In this document: positions 35,501 through 42,584 of the stretch, piece by piece | How positions within the stretch are numbered: position 1 is the first letter of the stretch | Layout of the letters: every line of letters begins with the position of its first letter | Assembly: GCF_007830735.1 (NCBI RefSeq) | Contig: NZ_VLLN01000004.1 | Span: 124,001 to 188,000 of the forward strand | DNA: 64,000 bases | Direction of reading: 5' to 3' | Origin: Geobacter argillaceus | Lineage (GTDB): Bacteria > Desulfobacterota > Desulfuromonadia > Geobacterales > DSM-12255 | Program-made: the position numbers and the translations under genes | Notes under the pieces: model-generated | The model's input: only the letters and a program-made list of their open reading frames with translations | What the model was told of the DNA's origin: nothing | Database searches by the model: none

Positions 35501-37086
35501 ATGCGCCGACCGTGAGCCGCGTCAGCGGAGTGATCAACTGCAACAATACCTACTGCCATACCGCCAATCGTCCGACAGGTACCGGAGCTGGTCAGTCAGG
35601 CATTAATAATCCACCGGTATGGAATAATTCCGCTCTGATCGGTGGCACCTCAATCGCCGACACCTGTACCGGAAAGTGTCACAACATGCCCCCGGGAGGC
35701 GCTATTGCCGGCGACAACCATGCTGGTTTGACTGCTTCCGGCACCTACACAACTCCGGCAAGTCTGGCCGCCTGCAGCTCCAACTCCCCCGCTACCGGCT
35801 GCCACCCGACCATCAACGCGGCGCCGACATCGATGTTGACGATCTTCTTCAACAAACTGCTGCATATAAACGGGAAGGTTGAGGGAGGCACCTGCGTTGG
35901 TTGCCATAGCAAGGTTATTACCCGTACCAAAGGTCGCCCCGGCACAACGCTTGCCAATGTGGTAGCAGAAATGAATACCGCGGGTAACTGGAGTCACAAG
36001 CGCTCCGGAGCGTATGCGGTAACGGACGAAGACTGCTGCGTCTGCCACCTCGAAGGTTCATCGGTTGATCATAAGCCGACCGCCTATCATCAGGATGGCA
36101 ACATCGATCTGCGCGACCCGAAAGGATTAACACCAGAAGCTCCCATCACCAATATCTCAGGTGGAGCGTTCACCTTCCAGCGCTTCTCAACCTCGTATGC
36201 GGCCGGATCTCGTACGTCCACCGGCCATCTGTCAAACAACATCGACAACGTTATCACGCAGAAGTTCTGCCTGGCCTGCCACAGTGCCACTGGCGCCACG
36301 AACTCCGGGGCATGGGTCACCGGAGGTACCCAGTACAAGCCGTTTAACACGACCATTTCCGGTGCTGGCTATGTAACTCCTCTCTCTGCCGGCGTTGCCG
36401 GCGGTGTGGTCGACGTTGATTCCATGCTTGCAACGACAAACTCCACATTCCACCCCGTCAAAGGTCCGCGTACGAACAGTTATGCCGCAAACTCACGTAT
36501 GAATGCGCCCTATGGCGTAACCAAGACGAACGGAACACCGTCAAACGGTGTAGTTATCAACTGCTTTGACTGTCATAATGCGCCAACACCGCTCACTCGC
36601 CGTACCGTCACTGCCCACGGTGCTTCAGCCGCTAATGCCTTCCGGGGCACGTACTACACGACGACGGCGACACTCTGCCACACCTGCCATGCCGGGTACT
36701 CAGCCCTCAGTGGCGGCATGGGCCACGGTTCGGGCTCGGCGTTCTATTCCTCCGTGGACAGTGGCATGGATACCTACATGTCCAACCAGTGCCAGAAATG
36801 TCATGCCAGCACCGACACGGCAGTACGTCCGGTGCGGGCCGAGGATGCCCACGGATTCTCCTACTTCGCCGGTTCCGGCACCGACAAGATGTGGCCCCGC
36901 GGCGCAACCGAAACGTACAAGATGTATGCGTTCATCCGGAACACGAATCAATGGACTGGCACCCTTACCTGGAAGCCGTTGTCTGGGCCGAGCGTACCGG
37001 CTGGTTCCGCGACCTGTGGTGGCAACATGACCTCATCAACCTGCGGTGACAGTATGACCGCCTACACACCAGGCGGCGCCTACTGA
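32560..37086 (+). CDS. Very large multiheme cytochrome with Ig/FN3-like N-terminal domains
   Basis: This 1508-residue exported protein begins with a membrane/signal segment (about residues 15-35) and a beta-rich domain. Two almost identical Ig-like repeats follow (residues 233-327 and 328-421, each starting DTTAPTVTAFTMP), then an FN3-like domain (about 425-525). From residue 543 on I count 15 CXXCH motifs and the variants CATTNCH and CNNTYCH (CX4CH), CSVYCH and CTGKCH (CX3CH), plus CSSNSPATGCH, a possible CX8CH site. It ends with LTWKPLSGPSVPAG and a short Cys-bearing tail. The adhesive N-terminus plus heme wire suggests a cell-surface or matrix-bound cytochrome. Confidence 0.9.
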   Translation: MGKTFTKTIRGMNLWAKVALIVLFTFALSVFMYEGWYRPLQVQAATVTYQASVPDTTTGLGADGICNATSGAPNNVTANLKDTIATTYTTSASRYYPTTGLVNGTTTSIAKFYGPVYTSNTAITAPSASVAIRGYNATDQWTFHLYEYDPAGTAGNKRLLATSSTITSGTGSTVAASPTYVLNANNVVASGHRLMMEIIYRPGGTTLTPRVYLDGTSSTSWTRLTVTETVAIDTTAPTVTAFTMPSTATSTTVNVSSFTATDAVGVTGYMITESATAPAAGDAGWNATAPTTFTFAGTGARTAYAWAKDAAGNVSTSLSASVTITLPDTTAPTVTAFTMPATATSTTVSVTSFTASDAVGVTGYMITESAAAPAAGDPGWNATAPTSFTFAGTGARTAYAWAKDAAGNISASRSASVTITVVNGTTASALTFSGVTYNTIVVTAPFTGDANGNNSCVIKWGTVNGTYPNTATSTKSGNSYVATVSGLSATTSYYFQATFTDVDGVTGSPVTGAQTTAIYTSPLMHASANLGTKYGTWGTAFDCTTCHAATTANVKQVADIITTPNGPRQVVFTRMTASVISSMGVLGNDQRTDLARSTNVCEVCHHKTTYHQYSSIKVGVDKTHNNRTDCVTCHAHAKGFAASCASCHAGDGGPVTTSPTTNALGGATGAHAKHTGVAPAGLAMKCGGCHDAYTTNPMGDNRIEIGFNINATNFPNGFNGTVTGGSFVGTNTLSTPYIWRGTGTTTFSTSAAKDVTCSVYCHGGWTNSGGTTPSWVSVTALTCGSCHFTSTNPPAAAGDHAVHLGLTGTLALTCANCHPSGSYTNQHLNGNVEWSLSGAKYNATSKYKNALTGSTNSVAPSASYGSCATTNCHGQLSPTWGGTVGTTGQCQKCHGSQSVAFATVTSAQVAPGTGNIDTGRVTGVTVRGGMHQEHLQGTAGISEPVKCSECHVKVNAITDATHMNYSTATITFSGTATAASHAPTVSRVSGVINCNNTYCHTANRPTGTGAGQSGINNPPVWNNSALIGGTSIADTCTGKCHNMPPGGAIAGDNHAGLTASGTYTTPASLAACSSNSPATGCHPTINAAPTSMLTIFFNKLLHINGKVEGGTCVGCHSKVITRTKGRPGTTLANVVAEMNTAGNWSHKRSGAYAVTDEDCCVCHLEGSSVDHKPTAYHQDGNIDLRDPKGLTPEAPITNISGGAFTFQRFSTSYAAGSRTSTGHLSNNIDNVITQKFCLACHSATGATNSGAWVTGGTQYKPFNTTISGAGYVTPLSAGVAGGVVDVDSMLATTNSTFHPVKGPRTNSYAANSRMNAPYGVTKTNGTPSNGVVINCFDCHNAPTPLTRRTVTAHGASAANAFRGTYYTTTATLCHTCHAGYSALSGGMGHGSGSAFYSSVDSGMDTYMSNQCQKCHASTDTAVRPVRAEDAHGFSYFAGSGTDKMWPRGATETYKMYAFIRNTNQWTGTLTWKPLSGPSVPAGSATCGGNMTSSTCGDSMTAYTPGGAY
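33256..33822 (+). repeat. Tandem Ig-like coding repeat (two units of about 280 bp)
   Basis: Units at 33256-33540 and 33541-33822 encode nearly the same 94 residues (DTTAPTVTAFTMP...GYMITES...GWNATAPT...ARTAYAWAKDAAGN). The DNA differs mainly at third codon positions, so the duplication is not very recent or is under protein-level selection. Confidence 0.8.
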
Positions 37087-37110
37087 TTGCTGCCAAACTG
37101 TGCAATGCTG

Positions 37111-37143
37111 ATAAGCCCCGCCCGCAACAAGGGCGGGGCTTAT
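37111..37143 (+). terminator. Intrinsic terminator of the cytochrome operon
   Basis: A perfect 13-bp stem (ATAAGCCCCGCCC with GGGCGGGGCTTAT, loop GCAACAA) is followed by TTTAT, 25 bp after the last cytochrome stop. Confidence 0.88.
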
Positions 37144-37283
37144 TTTATGGTGCGCCCGGCAGGGCGAATGATGATGCGGAACAAGAAGCGTATTTCATAA
37201 GCCCCGCTTCCTCTTCTCAATAGGTTTAATATGGCGTATGATGCGCCTTGGTGTGCTACTATTCTTGTTAACAAGGAGCCTGT

Positions 37284-38111
37284 ATGAAACCTGAATTGAT
37301 GATTTTTTGGATAGCTGTTTCGCTGTATGGTGTCAGCACGTTCAGCTATATCTTCGGTATGATTGCGAAGCAGGATAAGCTGTTCACCATTGGCCTGTTC
37401 AGCGCACTGGCCGGTTTTATACCGCATACGGTTCACATTGGCATGCGCTGGGCTGCGACCGGCATCAGCCCTTTTATTGCCACATCCGAGTCGCTTACGC
37501 TGGGAACGTTCATGGCGGTGCTCGTCTTCCTTGTTTTCCAATTTACCACGGGGAAAGTGAGACCGTTGGGGGTTCTGGTCATGCCGGTATCCTTTGTGCT
37601 CCTGGGGTGGGCAGGGACATTGATGAAAGAGGTTGCAAGCACCCTTGCCCCCGCGCTGCAGAGCGGCTGGATATGGGTACATATTGTTGGGGCCTCGGCA
37701 GGGTTTGCCGCGGTTCTTATTGCCGCAGGTTTGGGCCTGTTGTATCTGCTCAAGGATAGAAATCCTGGCGGCATTTATGAGAAACTCCCGGATCTGAGGT
37801 CGATGGATGACCTTTCCTATCGGTTTGTTGCCGGCGGTTTCATCATGTACGGCCTCATGATGGTTTCGGGTTGTTTCTGGGCGAATCAGGTTAAGGGCAG
37901 TTACTGGAACTGGGATCCGGTTGAGGTCTGGTCACTCATTTCCTGGCTTACCTACGGGATCTATCTGCATTTGCGAATCACCTTCGGCTGGCGGGGCAAG
38001 AAGCTTGCCTGGTACGCACTGATTGCCCTGTTGGCGATGATCGTCAGCTACTGGGGCATACCCTTCACCGTGGAAACGTTTCATAGCGGTTTCCGCATCG
38101 AACACAATTAG
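37284..38111 (+). CDS. ccsA: CcsA/ResC-type cytochrome c biogenesis (heme handling) protein
   Basis: The 275-residue protein has about eight membrane helices and the WWD-type heme-handling motif, WANQVKGSYWNWDPVEVWSL, then SWLTYGIYLH. Conserved His residues (HTVHIGMRW, HIVGA, YLHLR) flank it. CcsA exports heme and, with CcsB, attaches it to CXXCH apocytochromes in the periplasm. AAGGAG precedes ATG 37284. CcsB/ResB is not next to it. Its position right after the giant cytochromes suggests it may serve their maturation, including unusual CX3CH and CX4CH sites, but that is inference. Confidence 0.9.
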   Translation: MKPELMIFWIAVSLYGVSTFSYIFGMIAKQDKLFTIGLFSALAGFIPHTVHIGMRWAATGISPFIATSESLTLGTFMAVLVFLVFQFTTGKVRPLGVLVMPVSFVLLGWAGTLMKEVASTLAPALQSGWIWVHIVGASAGFAAVLIAAGLGLLYLLKDRNPGGIYEKLPDLRSMDDLSYRFVAGGFIMYGLMMVSGCFWANQVKGSYWNWDPVEVWSLISWLTYGIYLHLRITFGWRGKKLAWYALIALLAMIVSYWGIPFTVETFHSGFRIEHN

Positions 38112-38170
38112 GCAAAACATCTGAACCGTGGGGGCTGGACGTTGATTGCCAATAGTGAGTGTCTATAATA

Positions 38171-39508
38171 ATGAAACTCTGTATCATCAAACCTCCCCTG
38201 CCCTTTGGCTGGACACCGGTTGCGCCGCCGATCCTTGAATATCTGGCGGCACTCACCCGTAGGGCCGATCCGAGTATCGAGATTGAGTTGATCAGCGCCA
38301 GTGCCACTCCGGATGTTTTTGATACGCTGGAGTGCGACCTGGCCTCTATCAGCCTGCTGACGCCGACGTCGGTGCCCGGGTACCTGATTGCCGAAGGTCT
38401 GCGGGCGAGAGGCATCAAGGTGGTGTTTGGCGGCATGCACGCTTCGGCCATGCCCGAAGAGGCGAAGCAGCATGGCGATGCGGTGGTGATCGGCGAGGCC
38501 GAATCGGTCTGGCCTACGGTGCTGGACGATTTCCGGGCCGGGCGGTTGCAGCCATTCTATCATGGGGAACAGCTGCCGCTGGATAACCTGCCGACCCCAC
38601 TGTACGGGATGCTGAAGGGTGGGCACCAGTTCCGGATAGTCAACACGTCGCGGGGGTGCCCGTACAACTGCACCTTCTGCTCGGTCAAGCCGTTCTTTGG
38701 CGAAAAGATCCGTTTTCGACCCATCGACGACGTGGTGCGCGACGTGGCAGCAATCCCGGAAAAAATGTACATCAACGGTGACGAGAACATCTGGTGGCAG
38801 GGATTTGAACAGCGGGCCATCGACATGTTCACGGCGCTCAAGGGAAGCGGTAAAAAGTGGATGGGCTTCGGCAGCCTGAGGCCGGTACTGACGCCGGAGG
38901 GTTCCCGCATGCTGAACGCTGCCAGGGAGAGCGGCATGCTGACAGTCTGGGTCGGCTGGGATGCCATCTCTGATGAATCGCTTGCAGCGTATAAGGCCAA
39001 CGGCAAGATCGGTGTTGACCGCGAACGGGCGGTGCGCACCCTGCGGGATCATGGCATCGATGTGTCACTGTTCTACATGCTCGGCAGCAGAGAGGATTCG
39101 CTGGAAGATTTCAAGCGCTCCATTGAAGTTGCCGACCGGCTGGGGGTGAGCATGCACCCTTCACTGGTGGTTCCCTATCCGGGGACGGAACTGCGGCAAC
39201 AGTATGAGCCGTATCTGTACAAGGACTTGGGGTGGGAGTACTATACCGGTGCATACGCACTGTTCGATCATCCGGATACTGCCATGACACCGGAAGCGCG
39301 GGAAGAGGCGTTTTACGAAAGTTCGTTGGAACTGTTGAGCTTGCCGCGGGTGCTGCGGCATATGTTCAAGGTGCCTCTTTCGGGGTTTCCCTATGCTCAC
39401 ATCCTTTCGTTGATGAACCAGTTGCCGGTCCGCAAGGGGATGAAGATTGCGTATGAAAAATGGAAGGCCGAAAAGAAGACCGTGCGCGCAAAGCAGCTCA
39501 TCGATTAG
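38171..39508 (+). CDS. B12-binding-domain radical SAM protein
   Basis: The 445-residue protein has an N-terminal cobalamin-binding-like domain (KLCIIKPPLPFGWTPVAPPI, GIKVVFGGMHASAMPEEA, GDAVVIGEAE) and a radical SAM core with the cluster motif CPYNCTFC preceded by NTSRG. The order is that of class B methylases and BchE-like enzymes. The substrate is not apparent. ATG 38171 is preferred to a GTG at 38159. It stands alone between ccsA and the regulator gene on the other strand. Confidence 0.88.
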   Translation: MKLCIIKPPLPFGWTPVAPPILEYLAALTRRADPSIEIELISASATPDVFDTLECDLASISLLTPTSVPGYLIAEGLRARGIKVVFGGMHASAMPEEAKQHGDAVVIGEAESVWPTVLDDFRAGRLQPFYHGEQLPLDNLPTPLYGMLKGGHQFRIVNTSRGCPYNCTFCSVKPFFGEKIRFRPIDDVVRDVAAIPEKMYINGDENIWWQGFEQRAIDMFTALKGSGKKWMGFGSLRPVLTPEGSRMLNAARESGMLTVWVGWDAISDESLAAYKANGKIGVDRERAVRTLRDHGIDVSLFYMLGSREDSLEDFKRSIEVADRLGVSMHPSLVVPYPGTELRQQYEPYLYKDLGWEYYTGAYALFDHPDTAMTPEAREEAFYESSLELLSLPRVLRHMFKVPLSGFPYAHILSLMNQLPVRKGMKIAYEKWKAEKKTVRAKQLID

Positions 39509-39615
39509 ACAAGGCAATGGTTCCGTAACCCCTTAACTTTAGAATTAACGTAGCAGTAGGGCTGGCAGCTCTCAACCTGCAATTCTTTATCCCTCTTCCG
39601 CACTACGCCAGTCTC

Positions 39616-42417
39616 CTAGCTCATTTTCACCGTCTTGTACAAGAAATTCTTGAATTTGAAAAATCGTCTCCGCTCCTCCGGGTCGTCGGTGATATCACCG
39701 GTGACGGCCTTGAGAAAACGTGCCACTTGAGGCATGCCGCGACCGGCTGTCTCACGGGCTGCCTCCACCACCAACCTCACTACGTCACGGGAAATTCTGC
39801 TGGCGGAGTACGGTTCGTAAACGGCTGACCAGAAATCTGCCCCGCCGGCGATGGAAGCCAGGATCTCGGTTGCCAATTGGCCGGCAAGTGCTGCAGCCGG
39901 TTTGCTCTCATGGTTTGCCAATCCGCCCAGCATGGCCCGCCGGATGTTGTCGCCGGTAATGATGTTGCCGGATCGGAAGAACAGGGCACGCAGGAGGATG
40001 CTCCGCAGCTCGCGGATGTTTCCCTGGTAGGTGTGGGTCACCAGAACCTGTTTTGCCTCCTGGGAGAGGCCGGGCGGCTGGTCAGCCGGATCGTCTTTGC
40101 CCCGGTAGGTCCGGTAGAGCTTCCCCAGGAAGTGGGTTGCCAAGTCGGGGATATCCTCCCGCCGTTCGTTGAGCGACGGGACCGTGACCGAGAGTTCGGC
40201 CAGCCGGTGGTAGAGATCCTCCCGGAAGGTGCCTTTCCCGATCTCCGCCTGCAGGTCCTTGTTGGTGGCGGCAACCAGGAGGACCCGGCTGAAACGCTGC
40301 TGGTTGTCCCCCAAACGGATGAAACCCCCATTATCCAGGAACCGAAGCAGTTGCACCTGGGTCTTGGGGTCGGCATCGCCGATCTCGTCCAGAAAGACGA
40401 TCCCCCCCCCAGCCTCTTCCAGAATCCCTTTGCGGTCGCTATAGGCGCCGGTGAATGCCCCCTTCTTGTGGCCGAACAGCTCCGAATAAGTGAGTTCCCC
40501 GCTGTAGGCGGCAATATTGGTCTTCTTCACCGGCAGTTCGCCGTTCGGGTTGATCCGTTCCCGGTACAGCTCGTTCAGCTTGTTGTAGAGGTTGTTGAAA
40601 AAAAATTCCTTACCCGAGCCGGTCTGGCCCAGCACCAGGATCGACGGGAGGCCGATGGTCGCCTCCTGGAGAACGTTTCTGCTCCAGAGGGCGATCCGGT
40701 TGTGGATGGGGGTGGAGACGGTGTTGATGAATTCCACGATCTCCTGGGCCTTGCGGCTGTTGCCGATGATGTTTCCCAGCCGGTAGGAGGAGACCTGCGG
40801 GTCTTTGTAGGCTACGTCCCGCTGCAGCTTGGTTACCTCTCCCTGCAACGTCTCGATCCGCTGGATATCGGAGATGTGACGGGCGGTCAGCCGGTCGATG
40901 ATCTGCAGGATACGCTTGTGCTCTTCCGTGAAGTAGGCCGGTTGCAGAGAGTTGAGGCAGATGACCGCGATCACCTCGTCGTCGCAGATGACCGGCACGG
41001 CGATCTCGCTCTTGATCTCCTCGTGCATGGAACGATGAAAGCCGCCGGCCTGCTGTTCTTCCTCGATGTTCCGGATGATCTTCGTCTCCTTGGTCCATGC
41101 CACGTAGCCGGTCAGGCTACGCTCCTCCGGCGGGAGTTCGGGGCCGCCGACCGGGAACGGAGGGATGTGTTTTTTCAGCCAGGCCTTGTTCTTGGCCCCG
41201 ACAATGGTTCCCTGGTCATCCTCCACCACCAGCCATTTCCCGTCCTCCCGTTCCTCTACTATGGCGATGCTCCCGGTGTCGGCACCGATCAGCTCGGTTG
41301 CCTTGGAAAGGACCTTGGTGAGGAAGAGGTGGACCCGCTCGTTCCGCTCCCGGAGCAGGTCGGAAATCTCCGACAGGACGCGCACCTCAAGGTGCTCGCC
41401 GCCGATCTCCTCGATGACCCGCTCCACCATCTCGGCGTGGGTCTGCAAGAGCCCCATCTCGAAGTCCGAGAACCGGTAGACCTCCCGGGTGAAGTAGTTG
41501 ACCAGGCAGATCACCTTGCGGGTGGCCGGGTCGAAGCGGGGGACGACGTACAGGGACCGGAGCGCCAGTTGCTCGGTCAAGGCCTGCTTCTGCAGGGTCT
41601 GCTGGGCCAGGTTGAGGAGCGAAAGCGGGCGCAGCAGCCGGTCGTCGGTGATGATCGCATCGTTGTCCACATACCGGGAGATGAGGGATTGCCCCCTGGC
41701 CAGGCCGATGGCGCCAAGGGCTTCGTATTGGGCCTTCAGCTCCGGGTTTTCGGCATGGCTGGCCAGGATTTCCAGCTTGCCGGTACCGGACGGGACAAGT
41801 ACGGACGCGAGGGATACCTTGTCTATCAGGCGGACGGCCGATCTGGCCATGAAGCCGGCGGCCTCCCGCTTTTTGTATTCGTCCACCCGGCGCGAGAGCA
41901 GGAGCTGCTGATGGTATTTGCGCGCCAAGTCGAGCCGGTCGGCGATGTCCACCAGGAACTGGCCGATGAGCCCTTTTTTCCGACCGTCGAAGCTCTCCCC
42001 TTCGGCCTGTCGGTCGCAGCAGAGGACGCCGATGGATTTTCCGAAGCTGGTAATGGGGAAGAGGGACGAAGAGGTGATGCCGAAGCGGGCCACGAATTCA
42101 CGGTCCGCGTCACAAAGCTGTTTCTGGGTGGCCCTGAGCTCGGTCGGTTGCTGGGAAACGAAGACGGTGGAAACCAGGATGTCGCCGGCATTGATCGGGA
42201 AGGTGATTTCCCGGATAGCTGCCTGATCCTGGCCGGTGGCGTAGTTGCAGGATAGCGCGCCCCTCGTGAGATCCTCCAGGTAGATCCTGACACTGCAGGA
42301 CGGGGCCAGTGCCGTGATCCCGCCAGCAAGGGAGTGCAGCATCTCCTCAAGGTTTTCCTTGCCAAAGGCAGCAATTTTTTCCCGCAGTTCGAGAAGGGTC
42401 TGTTTTGTGCGCTCCAT
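39616..42417 (-). CDS. GAF-domain sigma-54-dependent regulator with an unusual C-terminus
   Basis: The 933-residue protein has an N-terminal GAF-like module (about 15-170), a second sensory stretch and GAF domain (about 340-530, ATELIGADTGSIAIVEE, EIAVPVICDDEVIAVICLNS), then an AAA+ domain with Walker A GQTGSGKE, intact GAFTGA, GIVFLDEIGD and RRLAEL-type arginine region. After it comes ETAGRGMPQVARFLKAVTGD, ending YKTVKMS, where a Fis-type helix-turn-helix is normally found; this end is not a recognisable Fis domain. It has no receiver domain, so it senses a small molecule directly. A stem-loop (42428-42444) lies just before its ribosome-binding site GGAGGA. The 614-residue gene upstream is on the same strand. 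Confidence 0.88.
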   Translation of the reverse strand: MERTKQTLLELREKIAAFGKENLEEMLHSLAGGITALAPSCSVRIYLEDLTRGALSCNYATGQDQAAIREITFPINAGDILVSTVFVSQQPTELRATQKQLCDADREFVARFGITSSSLFPITSFGKSIGVLCCDRQAEGESFDGRKKGLIGQFLVDIADRLDLARKYHQQLLLSRRVDEYKKREAAGFMARSAVRLIDKVSLASVLVPSGTGKLEILASHAENPELKAQYEALGAIGLARGQSLISRYVDNDAIITDDRLLRPLSLLNLAQQTLQKQALTEQLALRSLYVVPRFDPATRKVICLVNYFTREVYRFSDFEMGLLQTHAEMVERVIEEIGGEHLEVRVLSEISDLLRERNERVHLFLTKVLSKATELIGADTGSIAIVEEREDGKWLVVEDDQGTIVGAKNKAWLKKHIPPFPVGGPELPPEERSLTGYVAWTKETKIIRNIEEEQQAGGFHRSMHEEIKSEIAVPVICDDEVIAVICLNSLQPAYFTEEHKRILQIIDRLTARHISDIQRIETLQGEVTKLQRDVAYKDPQVSSYRLGNIIGNSRKAQEIVEFINTVSTPIHNRIALWSRNVLQEATIGLPSILVLGQTGSGKEFFFNNLYNKLNELYRERINPNGELPVKKTNIAAYSGELTYSELFGHKKGAFTGAYSDRKGILEEAGGGIVFLDEIGDADPKTQVQLLRFLDNGGFIRLGDNQQRFSRVLLVAATNKDLQAEIGKGTFREDLYHRLAELSVTVPSLNERREDIPDLATHFLGKLYRTYRGKDDPADQPPGLSQEAKQVLVTHTYQGNIRELRSILLRALFFRSGNIITGDNIRRAMLGGLANHESKPAAALAGQLATEILASIAGGADFWSAVYEPYSASRISRDVVRLVVEAARETAGRGMPQVARFLKAVTGDITDDPEERRRFFKFKNFLYKTVKMS

Positions 42418-42563
42418 TGTTCCTCCTGAGTAGGTTTGCTACTCAAGTGTGCAGTGTATGGCGGGGTGGGTGGGGAAGTCAAGGGGGGAAAGGCAGGAGC
42501 AGGGATGAAGGAGCGAGGAACGAGGGAAAAGGGTGCAAACCTGTACGAATAGAGTAGCTATTA

Positions 42564-42584
42564 TCGAACCTCGAACCTCGAACC
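42564..42584. repeat. Three tandem copies of a 7-bp repeat
   Basis: TCGAACC occurs three times in a row right after the stop codon of the 614-residue gene. Confidence 0.7.

Noticed and set aside
39877-42255. Long plus-strand frame (792 codons) opposite the GAF/sigma-54 regulator
   Set aside because: It is a mirror frame of a gene with clear AAA+ motifs; its own translation is low in known motifs.
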